A DNA stretch of 37,145 bases. It comes from Streptomyces sp. TRM64462. Its GTDB lineage: Bacteria > Actinomycetota > Actinomycetes > Streptomycetales > Streptomycetaceae. Shown one piece after another: positions 24,012 to 31,753 of the stretch. The stretch spans positions 1-37,145 of the forward strand of contig NZ_JABWDV010000293.1 of the NCBI RefSeq assembly GCF_013362995.1, written 5' to 3'. A model generated the notes under the pieces. The model made no database searches. It was given only the letters and a program-made list of their open reading frames with translations, and was not told the DNA's origin. The translations under genes and the position numbers were made by a program. Positions within the stretch are counted from its first letter, which is position 1. The number at the start of each line of letters is the position of its first letter.

Positions 24012-24415
24012 CGAAGGCGGCCTCCTGGCCGACGGGCGGGCGCCGGTCGCGTCAGGGGAGTCAGGGGAGTCAGGCGAGTCAGAGGCATCAGGAGCATCAG
24101 GAGCATCAGGAGCAGCGTCAGGGGCAGCGGCGTCAGGCGCGGCGTGACGCCGTCACCGTGGAGATCGGGTACGCGGTGGTGACCGGGGCGCTGCTCGCGG
24201 CCGCGCTGTTCTGCCTGGTCGGCGCCCCGGTGCTGGTCCTCGGCCTGGAGGGGGCCGCACAGCGGGCGCTGCTGATCGCCGCGTCCGCCGCGGCGGCCGT
24301 GGGGTTCCTGGCACGGGTCGTACGGGTGCTGTGGCGGTTCGACGGTGGTGCGGCGGCCGCCGCGGTCGGGGTCCGTCAGCCGAGCCAGCCGGGGCGGACG
24401 AGGCCCGACTCGTAG
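24008..24415 (+). CDS. DUF6332-like small two-span membrane protein
   Basis: A 135-residue protein. The conserved part begins RRDAVTVEIGYAVVTGALLA, which I recognise as DUF6332, followed by two membrane spans (about residues 53-75 and 80-105) and LWRF. The N-terminal 45 residues are a Gln/Ser/His/Glu repeat (QGSQGSQASQRHQEHQEHQE) encoded by a 9-bp tandem repeat at 24051-24113. GTG 24008 overlaps the upstream stop (GTGA), suggesting coupling. GTG 24158 is an alternative start without the repeat, but it lacks a Shine-Dalgarno and would cut into the conserved motif. The last 40 bp overlap the convergent response-regulator gene. Confidence 0.62.
   Translation: MTKAASWPTGGRRSRQGSQGSQASQRHQEHQEHQEQRQGQRRQARRDAVTVEIGYAVVTGALLAAALFCLVGAPVLVLGLEGAAQRALLIAASAAAAVGFLARVVRVLWRFDGGAAAAAVGVRQPSQPGRTRPDS
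24051..24113. repeat. 9-bp tandem repeat (GTCAGGGGA / ATCAGGAGC), seven units
   Basis: Three units of the GTCAGGGGA type, one intermediate, and three identical ATCAGGAGC units. The length is a multiple of three, so copy-number changes keep the DUF6332 frame. Confidence 0.85.
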
Positions 24416-25041
24416 GCGAGGACGACGAGCTGGGCGCGGTCGCGTGCGCCCAGCTTCACCATGGTGCGGCTCACATGGGTCTTGGCGGTGAGCGGACTGA
24501 CGACGAGGCGCCGGGCGATCTCCTCGTTGGACAGGCCGATGCCGACGAGCGCCATCACCTCCCTTTCGCGCTCGGTGAGTTCGCCCAGGCCGACCACGTC
24601 GGCGGGGGCCTTGGAGCGGGCGGCGAACTCGGCGATGAGGCGGCGGGTGACGCCGGGCGACAGCAGCGCGTCACCCGCGACCACCGCCCGTACGGCGCGC
24701 AGGAGTTCGTCGGGTTCGGTGTCCTTGACGAGGAACCCGGAGGCACCGGAGCGGATCGCCTCGAAGACGTACTCGTCGAGTTCGAAGGTGGTGAGCATGA
24801 CCACCTTCACGGCGTCGAGCCCCTGGTCGTCGGTGATGCGGCGGGTGGCGGCGAGGCCGTCGAGCACGGGCATGCGGATGTCCATGAGCGCCACGTCCGG
24901 GCGGAGTTCGCGGACCTGGGCGACGGCCTCGGCGCCGTCGGCCGCCTCCCCGGCGACCTCGATGTCCGGCTGTGCGTCGAGCAGGGCCCTGAACCCGGCC
25001 CGTACGAGGGCCTGGTCGTCGGCGAGCAGGACACGGATCAC
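24376..25041 (-). CDS. NarL/FixJ-type response regulator
   Basis: A 221-residue two-component response regulator. The receiver domain has Asp8-Asp9, phosphoacceptor Asp54 (VALMDIRMPVLDGL), Thr in MLTTFELDEY and Lys in GFLVKDTEP. The LuxR-type helix-turn-helix (about 150-210) includes LTEREREVMALVGIGLSNEE and KTHVSRTMVKLGARDRAQLV. All phosphorylation residues are intact. It overlaps the histidine kinase gene by 4 bp (ATGA), so the two are translated together. Its 3' end overlaps the DUF6332 gene by 40 bp in opposite orientation. Targets are not visible; the neighbouring genes are not obvious transporters. Confidence 0.94.
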   Translation of the reverse strand: MIRVLLADDQALVRAGFRALLDAQPDIEVAGEAADGAEAVAQVRELRPDVALMDIRMPVLDGLAATRRITDDQGLDAVKVVMLTTFELDEYVFEAIRSGASGFLVKDTEPDELLRAVRAVVAGDALLSPGVTRRLIAEFAARSKAPADVVGLGELTEREREVMALVGIGLSNEEIARRLVVSPLTAKTHVSRTMVKLGARDRAQLVVLAYESGLVRPGWLG

Positions 25042-26375
25042 GGGTTCCCCCTGTCGGTGAGCGGCAACGTGGCACGCACCCGGAAGCCGCCGTCCGGGCG
25101 GGTGCCCGCCTCGATCGTGCCACCGAGCGCGGCGGCCCGCTCGCGCATCCCGGCGAGGCCGTGGCCGCTGCCGCCCGCCGGGGTGCCGGTGGCGGGACCT
25201 TCGTCGTCGACCCGGAGGCCGAGGCGGTCGGGTGCGTGGGTGATCCGTACGCGGGCGGTGCGGGAGCCGGAGTGGCGTACGACGTTGGTCAGGGCTTCCT
25301 GGACGATGCGGAAGGCGGCGAGGTCGGCGCCGCGCGGGAGGGCGCCGAGGGGTTCGCCCTCGGTGGTGACCTCGACGGTGAGGCCCGCGTCCGCGGCCTG
25401 GGCGACGAGTTCGGGGAGCCGGTCCAGGCCGGGCGCGGGGGCGCGGGGCGCGTCGCCGGGTGCCCTGAGCGTGTCGAGGACCTGGCGGACCTCGCCGAGC
25501 GCCTCCTTGCTGGCGGCCTTGATGGTGGTGAGCGCGGTGCGGGCCTGTTCGCGGTCGGCGTCGAGGAGGGCGAGCCCGACGCCCGCCTGGACGTTGATCA
25601 CGGCGAGGGAGTGGGCGAGTACGTCGTGGAGTTCACGGGCGATGCGCAGCCGCTCCTCGTCGGCGCGGCGCCGCTGGGCCGCGGCGCGTTCGGCCCGCTC
25701 ACGGGCCCACTGCTCACGGCGTACGCGGGCCAGTTCGGCGGCGGCGAGGGTCGCGGCGGCGAACGCGGCGACGGGCAGTTCCTGCGTCCAGGACGCGGCG
25801 GTGTCGTGCGCGGGCGGCAGATACCGGTACAGCCGGTGGGCGAGCAGCAGATGCCCCGTCCACAGCAGCCCGACGGCCCACCAGGCGGCGTACCGGCGCC
25901 CGGCGACGACCGCGGAGAACACCGCGACCACGAAGGGCAGGAAGGCGGGGCCGTACGGATACCCGGCGGCCAGGTACCCGAGCGTGACGGCCGCGGTGCC
26001 GAGGACGACGGCGGTGGGCTGCCGGTGGCGCAGCAGGAGCAGTGCGCCCGCCACGACGACGAGGCCCCGCCCGAGTACCTCCGGCGGCACCCGCTCGGGC
26101 TGCCCGTGCGCGGCGAAGCCGGTGCCCACGACGGCGAAGAGCGTGACGAACAGCGTGGACGGCCAGGGCAGCCGCCCGCCGCGCCCGAAGAACCACGCCC
26201 CGGCCCCGGGGCGCCCGCCGCGGCGGCCGTGGCCGTGGCGGTGGCCGTGGCGGTGGCGGTGGCGGTAGCCGTGGTGGCGGGGTGGCGGGTCGGCCGGGTC
26301 CGGCGGGTTGAGCGGGTCCGGCGGCTCGTGCTCCGGTGGGCCGCACGGGAGGCGTGGGGGCCGCTGGTCGTCCAT
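25038..26375 (-). CDS. Sensor histidine kinase with His-rich N-terminus
   Basis: A 445-residue HisKA_3-type kinase. Residues 1-65 are cytosolic and include an extraordinary His tract (HHGYRHRHRHGHRHGH, 34-49). About five or six membrane spans occupy residues 70-195. A coiled segment leads to the H-box ARELHDVLAHSLAV with phosphoacceptor His250, and the GHKL ATPase domain has EALTNVVRHSGSRTARV, DDEGP and GHGLAGMRERAAALGG. There is no large extracellular sensor, so signal perception is probably intramembrane or through the His tract, which could bind Ni, Zn, Co or Cu (inference). TAGCGT (26387-26382) ends 6 nt before ATG 26375, so the operon mRNA is probably leaderless. Confidence 0.93.
   Translation of the reverse strand: MDDQRPPRLPCGPPEHEPPDPLNPPDPADPPPRHHGYRHRHRHGHRHGHGRRGGRPGAGAWFFGRGGRLPWPSTLFVTLFAVVGTGFAAHGQPERVPPEVLGRGLVVVAGALLLLRHRQPTAVVLGTAAVTLGYLAAGYPYGPAFLPFVVAVFSAVVAGRRYAAWWAVGLLWTGHLLLAHRLYRYLPPAHDTAASWTQELPVAAFAAATLAAAELARVRREQWARERAERAAAQRRRADEERLRIARELHDVLAHSLAVINVQAGVGLALLDADREQARTALTTIKAASKEALGEVRQVLDTLRAPGDAPRAPAPGLDRLPELVAQAADAGLTVEVTTEGEPLGALPRGADLAAFRIVQEALTNVVRHSGSRTARVRITHAPDRLGLRVDDEGPATGTPAGGSGHGLAGMRERAAALGGTIEAGTRPDGGFRVRATLPLTDRGNP
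26220..26277. repeat. GC-rich hexamer repeat encoding the His/Arg tract of the kinase
   Basis: Alternating GTGGCC and GTGGCG hexamers on the plus strand. On the minus strand they encode the repeating His-Arg and His-Gly pairs of the kinase N-terminus. Confidence 0.8.
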
Positions 26376-26381
26376 GAGGCC

Positions 26382-26387
26382 ACGCTA
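26382..26387 (-). promoter_or_regulatory. Putative -10 element of a leaderless promoter (kinase-regulator operon)
   Basis: TAGCGT on the minus strand, 6 nt before ATG 26375; no Shine-Dalgarno and no clear -35. The gene-free gap 26376-26633 otherwise shows only the hairpin at 26605-26628. Confidence 0.45.
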
Positions 26388-26604
26388 GACGGGGCCAGGG
26401 CGGTGCCGCGTCAGCCGGGCGTGGTGGTTCCGCGTACTCCCGCCGTCGTACGCGGCCCCGCAGCATGCGGGCGGCGGGCGGCGGGCGGCGGTGAGTCGTG
26501 CCCGGGCGAGCGGGTGCAGCCGTTCACCGCCGACGAGGTCGCCGACGACGACACGCCGGACGTGCTGGGGAACTGCGGGCTGTCGCGCCGAAGCACGCGG
26601 TGTT

Positions 26605-26628
26605 CCGCCTCACGCTGTCGTGAGGCGG
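26605..26628 (-). terminator. Perfect 10-bp stem-loop after the geranylgeranyl-reductase-like gene
   Basis: CCGCCTCACG-CTGT-CGTGAGGCGG, five bases beyond the stop codon of the minus-strand gene ending at 26634. No T-run follows, as is usual for actinobacterial terminators. Confidence 0.65.
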
Positions 26629-26633
26629 GGACA

Positions 26634-27923
26634 TCACGCCGGGCGCCGCCGCTCCGGCTCCTGCTCGGGCCCCTGCTCCGGGCCCTGCTGCTCGCGCGCC
26701 GCTGACCGCTGCCCGGCCTCCGCCGCCTCCGCCGCGGCCTGCCGGCGGTCCAGCGCCTCCAGCGCCCGCCGGGCGACGCCGTTGGTCCGTACGATCCCGG
26801 CCAGTGTCGTCGCGCCGCGCGTGATGTCGGTGAACGCCCGCCAGGCCGGCCGCAGTCCGGTGACCGCCGCGTGCAGCAGTGCCGGGCGCCGTGCGAACAC
26901 GGTGAGCATCCGCCGCCCGACGGCCATCTCGACGCCGAGCCCCGCCTTGATCGCGAACGCGTAGTTCAGCGCCTGCCGGCGCGCGTCCACCGCGTCGTGC
27001 GCCTCGGCGATCCGTACGGCCCACTCCCCCGCGAGGCGGCCCGAGCGCAGCGCGAACGAGATGCCCTCGCGGGTCCACGGCTCCAGCAGCCCGGCGGCGT
27101 CCCCGCACACCAGGACCCGGCCGCGCGACAGCGGCGAGTCCTCGCTGCGGCAGCGGGTCAGATGCCCGGACGAGATCGCCGGCTCGAACCCGGCCAGGCC
27201 GAGGCGGCCGATGAAGTCCTCCAGGTACCGCTTGGTCGCGGCGCCCTCGCCGCGCGCCGAGATCACGCCCACGGTGAGCGTGTCGCCCTTGGGGAACACC
27301 CAGCCGTAACTGCCCGGCATGGGCCCCCAGTCGATGAGGACCCGCCCCGCCCAGTCCTCCGCCACGGTCGCCGGCACCGGGATCTCGGCCTCCAGGCCCA
27401 GGTCCACCTGGTCGAGCTTCACCCCGACATGGGCTCCTATGCGGCTGGCGCTGCCGTCGGCGCCGACGACCGCGCGCGCCAGGATCGTCTCGCCGTCGGC
27501 GAGGACCACGGCGACGGTACGGCGGTCGGGCACGGCCGCGCCGTGCTGCTCGACGCGGGTCACGGCGGCGCCCGTGCGCAGCAGGGCGCCCGCCTTCTGG
27601 GCGTGCTCGACGAGCAGGGCGTCGAACTCGGGCCGGTTGATCAGCCCGAACAGCATCCGCTTGGAGCGGCGGGTGCGGGCGAAGCGGCCGTTGAGGGAGA
27701 ACGTGACGGCGTTGACGCGGTCGCGCAGCGGCAGTTCGAAGCCGGGCGGCAGGGCGTCGCGGGAGGGGCCGATGATGCCGCCGCCGCACGTCTTGTAGCG
27801 CGGTAGCGCGGCCTTCTCCAGGAGCAGTACGCGGCGGCCCGCGACTGCCGCGGCGTAGGCCGCGGACGCTCCGGCCGGCCCCGCGCCGACGACGACGACA
27901 TCCCACACGTTCTCGCTGCTCAC
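26634..27923 (-). CDS. Geranylgeranyl reductase-family FAD-dependent oxidoreductase
   Basis: A 429-residue flavoprotein of the GGR/squalene-epoxidase-like group. The N-terminal dinucleotide motif is VVVVGAGPAGASAAYAAAVA. Next come LEKAALPRYKTCGGGI (the PxxKxCGG motif of geranylgeranyl reductases), RPEFDALLVEHAQKAGA, VVGADGSASRIGAHVG and the second FAD motif VCGDAAGLLEPWTREGISFA. Family enzymes reduce isoprenoid double bonds, for example of menaquinone side chains or lipids. In streptomycetes copies often sit near nuo or menaquinone genes, but none is visible here. The C-terminal 40 residues are Gln/Glu/Arg-rich low complexity. GTG 27923 is preceded by GGAAG at an acceptable distance. A strong hairpin lies just after the stop. 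Confidence 0.9.
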   Translation of the reverse strand: MSSENVWDVVVVGAGPAGASAAYAAAVAGRRVLLLEKAALPRYKTCGGGIIGPSRDALPPGFELPLRDRVNAVTFSLNGRFARTRRSKRMLFGLINRPEFDALLVEHAQKAGALLRTGAAVTRVEQHGAAVPDRRTVAVVLADGETILARAVVGADGSASRIGAHVGVKLDQVDLGLEAEIPVPATVAEDWAGRVLIDWGPMPGSYGWVFPKGDTLTVGVISARGEGAATKRYLEDFIGRLGLAGFEPAISSGHLTRCRSEDSPLSRGRVLVCGDAAGLLEPWTREGISFALRSGRLAGEWAVRIAEAHDAVDARRQALNYAFAIKAGLGVEMAVGRRMLTVFARRPALLHAAVTGLRPAWRAFTDITRGATTLAGIVRTNGVARRALEALDRRQAAAEAAEAGQRSAAREQQGPEQGPEQEPERRRPA

Positions 27924-28165
27924 GTTGCGCTTCCGCTCCCGGTCCCGACCCGTGGTCAAAGCTCTCCACGGCATCCTACGGGGCGGTACCCGGCCGCCCT
28001 TGTGCGAGGATCGGACCGGCGTTCGCCGCACACACCGCGCGCGCGTGACGCCGCCCGACGCGTACCGGCGTAGCGGCGTACCGACGTGACGACCCACCGA
28101 GGTACCTGCCGTACCGGCGGACCGGCGGGCCGATGCCCCGACGTCGCACCCACAGGAGCGTGCCC

Positions 28166-29602
28166 ATGACCGCCCAGCCGACCGCCGCGACCGACGCGGA
28201 GCGCACCGTGGAGCGCACCGTGGAGCGCCCTGCGGAGCGCCCCGCGGGGCCCGTCGCCGCCTCCGTCGCGTCCCTGATGCCGCGCGCCAAGGCGGAGCTC
28301 ACGGAGCTGGTGGCGTTCCGGTCGGTCGCGGACCCGGCGCAGTTCCCGCGCAGCGAGTGCGAGGCGGCCGCCCGGTGGGTCGCGGACGCGCTGCGCGCCG
28401 AGGACTTCACGGACGTGGCGGTCCTGGACACGCCGGACGGGTCGCAGGCCGTGTACGGCTTCCTGCCGGGCCCGGCAGGCGCGCCGACGGTCCTGCTGTA
28501 CGCCCACTACGACGTGCAGCCGCCGCTGGACCTGGCCGGCTGGCACACGCCGCCGTTCGAGCTGACCGAGCGCGACGGCCGCTGGTACGGGCGCGGCGCG
28601 GCCGACTGCAAGGGCGGGTTCATCATGCACCTGCTCGCGCTGCGCGCCCTGAAGGCCAACGGCGGCATACCGGTGTCCGTGAAGGTGATCGTCGAGGGCT
28701 CGGAGGAGCAGGGCACGGGCGGTCTGGAGCGGTACGCCGAGGCGCACCCGGAGCTGCTGGCGGCCGACGCCATCGTGATCGGCGACGCCGGTAACTTCCG
28801 GGCCGGCCTGCCCACCGTCACCGCGTCGCTGCGCGGTATGACGATGCTGCGGGTCCAGGTGGACACCCTGGAGGGCAATCTGCACTCGGGCGTGTTCGGC
28901 GGGGTCGCGCCGGACGCGCTGGCCGCGCTGATCCGCGTACTGGACTCGCTGCGCGCGGAGGACGGGTCGACGACGGTCGACGGGCTGGCGTCGGACGCCG
29001 CGTGGGACGGCCTGCAGTACGCGGAGGACGACTTCCGGCGGGACGCCAAGGTTCTCGACGGTGTCGGCCTGATCGGCTCCGGCACGGTCGCCGACCGGCT
29101 GTGGGCGCGGCCCGCCGTCACGGTCATCGGCATCGACTGCCCGCCGGTCGTCGGTGCGACCCCGTCGGTGCAGGCCACCGCCCGCGCCCAGATCAGCCTG
29201 CGCGTGCCGCCCGGCCAGGACGCGGCGGAGGCGACGAAGCTGCTCCGGGCGCACCTGGAGGCGCACACGCCGTGGGGCGCGCGTGTGACGGTGGAGCAGA
29301 TCGGCCAGGGCCAGCCGTTCCTGGCGGACGTGACGAGCCCCGCGTACACGTCGATGGCCCAGGCCCTGGCGGCCGCGTACCCGGGCCAGGAGATGCAGGC
29401 GGCCGGCATGGGCGGGTCGATCCCGCTGTGCAACACGCTGGGCGCGCTGTACCCGGAGGCGGAGGTGCTGCTGATCGGGCTCAGCGAGCCGGAGGCGCAG
29501 ATCCACGCGGTGAACGAGAGCGTGTCACCGGACGAACTGGAACGGATGTCGGTGGCGGAGGCCCTGTTCCTGGTGAACTACGCGGCGTCGAAGCGGGACT
29601 GA
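28166..29602 (+). CDS. M20-family metallo-dipeptidase
   Basis: A 478-residue zinc peptidase. Zinc ligands and catalytic residues are all present: His114 and Asp116 in YAHYDVQPPLD, Asp147 in GRGAADCKGG, Glu180-Glu181 in EGSEEQGTGGL, a later Asp in VIGDAGNFRAG and a His in AQIHAVNESV. The dimerisation domain is inserted at about 210-370, starting with RGMTMLRVQVDTLEGNLHSG. It probably hydrolyses dipeptides in the cytoplasm. The N-terminal 27 residues contain the repeat ERTVERTVERPAERPA, encoded by a 12-bp tandem repeat. AGGAG lies 8 nt before ATG 28166. It is divergent from the flavoprotein gene and apparently monocistronic. Confidence 0.93.
   Translation: MTAQPTAATDAERTVERTVERPAERPAGPVAASVASLMPRAKAELTELVAFRSVADPAQFPRSECEAAARWVADALRAEDFTDVAVLDTPDGSQAVYGFLPGPAGAPTVLLYAHYDVQPPLDLAGWHTPPFELTERDGRWYGRGAADCKGGFIMHLLALRALKANGGIPVSVKVIVEGSEEQGTGGLERYAEAHPELLAADAIVIGDAGNFRAGLPTVTASLRGMTMLRVQVDTLEGNLHSGVFGGVAPDALAALIRVLDSLRAEDGSTTVDGLASDAAWDGLQYAEDDFRRDAKVLDGVGLIGSGTVADRLWARPAVTVIGIDCPPVVGATPSVQATARAQISLRVPPGQDAAEATKLLRAHLEAHTPWGARVTVEQIGQGQPFLADVTSPAYTSMAQALAAAYPGQEMQAAGMGGSIPLCNTLGALYPEAEVLLIGLSEPEAQIHAVNESVSPDELERMSVAEALFLVNYAASKRD
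28199..28246 (+). repeat. 12-bp tandem repeat in the dipeptidase N-terminus
   Basis: Four units of the type GAGCGCACCGTG (two identical, then GAGCGCCCTGCG and GAGCGCCCCGCG), in frame, adding acidic-basic low complexity before the catalytic domain. Confidence 0.85.
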
Positions 29603-29876
29603 CCCACACGGGACGGTACGGGGCGGGGCGGCGCGGGCACGGGCCGCTGTACCCGGGGCGGCGGCTCTCCGCGCGCGGGACGGTGCGGGCGCCGCGGGAC
29701 CCCACCCTGTGCTGCGGCCACGGCGACCCGGTCACGACGGACGCGGCGGCATCCCTGCGCGCAGCGGCAGCCGAAACCGGCCCTCCGGCCGCCATGGGGT
29801 AGCCGCCCGACGGACGCACACCCGCCCGGCCGTTCAGCGAGCCCGGCGGGCAGAGCGGGCCGGTTCGGCCAGGGCC

Positions 29877-30632
29877 TCAGCGGTTCAGGTCCGGCGTCCG
29901 GTCCGCGTACGGGACCGGCGGCTGCGGGATGCGTTCCACGGTCGCGACGTCCAGCGCGGCCCCCGGCGCGTGCCACGTGCCGGTCACGCGGACCCACGTG
30001 TCGGCGGGCGGGGCCTCCGCCCCGTACGCCGCGACGGTCAGCGACCGCGCGTCCGCGGCGCAGCAGGACATCACCAGCCGGCTCACCCGCCACCCACCGC
30101 CCCCGCCGGGCGTGACGAACCCCTCCAGAAGCACCGTGCGCCCCTCAAGGCCGCGCTGCTCGTCCTGCTGCGCCCGCGCGATGAAGTCGGTGAGCGACAG
30201 CGGCACGGGGTCGCCGGACGGCAGCGGATCGAACCTGTCGTACGCCTCCACCGCCTTGGCGTCGTCCCGCGCGGCCGTGTACGAGCCGAGGGCCGGCGGC
30301 GCGAAGAACAGCATGGCCAGCGCGGGCAGCGCCAGCAGCCACGCCACCCGTGGCCCGTGCCCGTGCCCGTGTGCCTGCGCGTCCCCGTCCGCCTCCGCGT
30401 CCCCGTCCGCGTCCCCCCGCGTGTCCGACCCGCGCCGGCCCGCCCACACATCCCGTACCGCGCCCGCGAGCCCCGCCGCCACCAGCACGCACCCGGACAC
30501 GACGAGCAGCGGCTGGAGCCCCTCCTTCACGTACCGCAGGTACACATCACCGAACAGCGAGATCCGCAGCACGCCCGCGCCCGACAGCAGCAGGAGCAGC
30601 GCGGAAGCCACACGCCTCACAGCAGCCACCAT
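29877..30632 (-). CDS. TIGR03943-family permease partner protein
   Basis: A 251-residue protein of the TIGR03943 family (YcgQ-like), usually encoded beside a YraQ/YcgR-type permease, as here. Two membrane spans lie at about 9-28 and 40-58 and a third at 96-115. Between them is a cytosolic Asp/Gly-rich loop ending in HGHGHG (His88, 90, 92). The extracytoplasmic domain carries FDPLPSGDPVPLSLTDF, a conserved FVTPG element and MSCCAAD (Cys190, Cys191), the family's metal-site-like cysteine pair. The gene overlaps the permease gene by 16 bp if ATG 30632 is used; GTG 30620 (GTGA overlap) is an alternative. Together the pair probably handles a metal or metalloid ion. Confidence 0.85.
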   Translation of the reverse strand: MVAAVRRVASALLLLLSGAGVLRISLFGDVYLRYVKEGLQPLLVVSGCVLVAAGLAGAVRDVWAGRRGSDTRGDADGDAEADGDAQAHGHGHGPRVAWLLALPALAMLFFAPPALGSYTAARDDAKAVEAYDRFDPLPSGDPVPLSLTDFIARAQQDEQRGLEGRTVLLEGFVTPGGGGGWRVSRLVMSCCAADARSLTVAAYGAEAPPADTWVRVTGTWHAPGAALDVATVERIPQPPVPYADRTPDLNR

Positions 30633-31753
30633 CCCGTCACGGCGCAGCACGCGACGGCGACGACCGCCGTCGCGGCGGAGAACCGCAGCGCGAAGCCCCG
30701 TCCGAACGTGCCCGCCTGGAGGGCGATCAGCTTCACGTCGACCATCGGGCCCACCACCATGAACGCGAGCTTCGCCGTCGGCGAGAACCCGGTCAGCGAC
30801 GCGGCGACGAACGCGTCGGCCTCCGAGCACACGGCCAGGACCACCGCGAGCAGCGCCAGGAACAGCACCGACAGCCACGGCGACCCGGCGAACACGTCGA
30901 GCAGCGAGCGCGGCACCAGGACGTTGAACGTGGCGGCCGCCGCCGCGCCGACCACCAGGAACCCGCCCGCGTGCAGGAAGTCGTGCTGGAAGCCGAGCCG
31001 GAACGCGTCCCAGCGGCTGCGCCCCTCCCCGTGCCCGGTGTGCCGGGTCCGGGGCCGCAGCCACTCGGCGCGGCCGAACCGCAGCCAGAGCCAGCCCATG
31101 ACGGCGGACACGGCCAGCGAGGCGACCAGCCGCGCGACGACCATCCGCGGGCTCCCGGGGAAGGCGACCGCCGTCGAGACGAGGACGATCGGGTTGACGG
31201 CCGGCGCGGACAGCAGGAACGCGAACGCGGCGGCCGGGGTGACCCCGCGCCGGATCAGGCTCCCGGCGACCGGCACCGACGCGCACTCGCAGCCCGGCAG
31301 GACCACGCCGGCGGCGCTCGCGACGGGCACGGCGAGCGCGGGCCTGCGCGGCAGGAGCCGCTGGAAGACGCGGGACGGGACGAAGGCGTTGACGGCGCCC
31401 GAGATCAGCGTGCCGAGGATCAGGAACGGCACGGCCTGGACGGTGATGGCCAGACACATCGTCTGCCAGGCCAGGAATCCGGGGTGCGTGAGCCACTCGT
31501 CGGCGTCCAGCGCCCCGGCGAGGCCTGCGAGGACGACGAGGACGGCGCCGCACGCGACGAGGACGGAGGTCGGGACGTCGCGGCGCTCGGGCCGCCCGCC
31601 GTCCCCGCAGCAGGAGCCGCCTTCGCCGCGGCAGCGCCCGCGGTCACCGCAGCAGGGGCCGCCGTCGCCGCGGCCGGGACTGCCGTCGCCGCGGCCGGGA
31701 CTGCCGTCGCTGTCGGCCGCCCGGGCGGGGGCGAGTTCTTCGGTGGGGGACAC
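30617..31753 (-). CDS. Permease of the YraQ/YcgR (ArsP-like, DUF318) family
   Basis: A 378-residue membrane protein with two blocks of hydrophobic segments joined by a cytosolic loop (RTRHTGHGEGRSRWD). The substrate-site motif VVLPGCECASVPVAGSL (Cys155, Cys157) and SAPAVNPIVL are typical of ArsP-like permeases, which export arsenicals or other soft-metal species. The N-terminal 60 residues are unusual. They contain two SPGRGDG heptads (21-bp DNA repeat) followed by CCGDRGRCRGEGGSCCGDGG, five cysteines arranged CC-x5-C-x6-CC (34-49), as if to capture thiophilic metals. GTG 31753 has GGAG 6 nt upstream. The TIGR03943 gene follows in the same operon. Confidence 0.88.
   Translation of the reverse strand: MSPTEELAPARAADSDGSPGRGDGSPGRGDGGPCCGDRGRCRGEGGSCCGDGGRPERRDVPTSVLVACGAVLVVLAGLAGALDADEWLTHPGFLAWQTMCLAITVQAVPFLILGTLISGAVNAFVPSRVFQRLLPRRPALAVPVASAAGVVLPGCECASVPVAGSLIRRGVTPAAAFAFLLSAPAVNPIVLVSTAVAFPGSPRMVVARLVASLAVSAVMGWLWLRFGRAEWLRPRTRHTGHGEGRSRWDAFRLGFQHDFLHAGGFLVVGAAAAATFNVLVPRSLLDVFAGSPWLSVLFLALLAVVLAVCSEADAFVAASLTGFSPTAKLAFMVVGPMVDVKLIALQAGTFGRGFALRFSAATAVVAVACCAVTGWWLL
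31661..31702. repeat. 21-bp perfect tandem duplication in the permease N-terminus
   Basis: GCCGTCGCCGCGGCCGGGACT occurs twice, with a partial third copy, encoding SPGRGDG repeats on the minus strand. Confidence 0.85.

Noticed and set aside
26376..26633. Possible small gene between the kinase and the flavoprotein
   Set aside because: The short frames here (for example 26411-26596 minus) lack a ribosome binding site, conserved motif or typical codon pattern.
29603..29876. Possible small gene between the dipeptidase and the TIGR03943 gene
   Set aside because: Frames are continuations of flanking shadow frames with no start signal; I see only GC-rich intergenic DNA.
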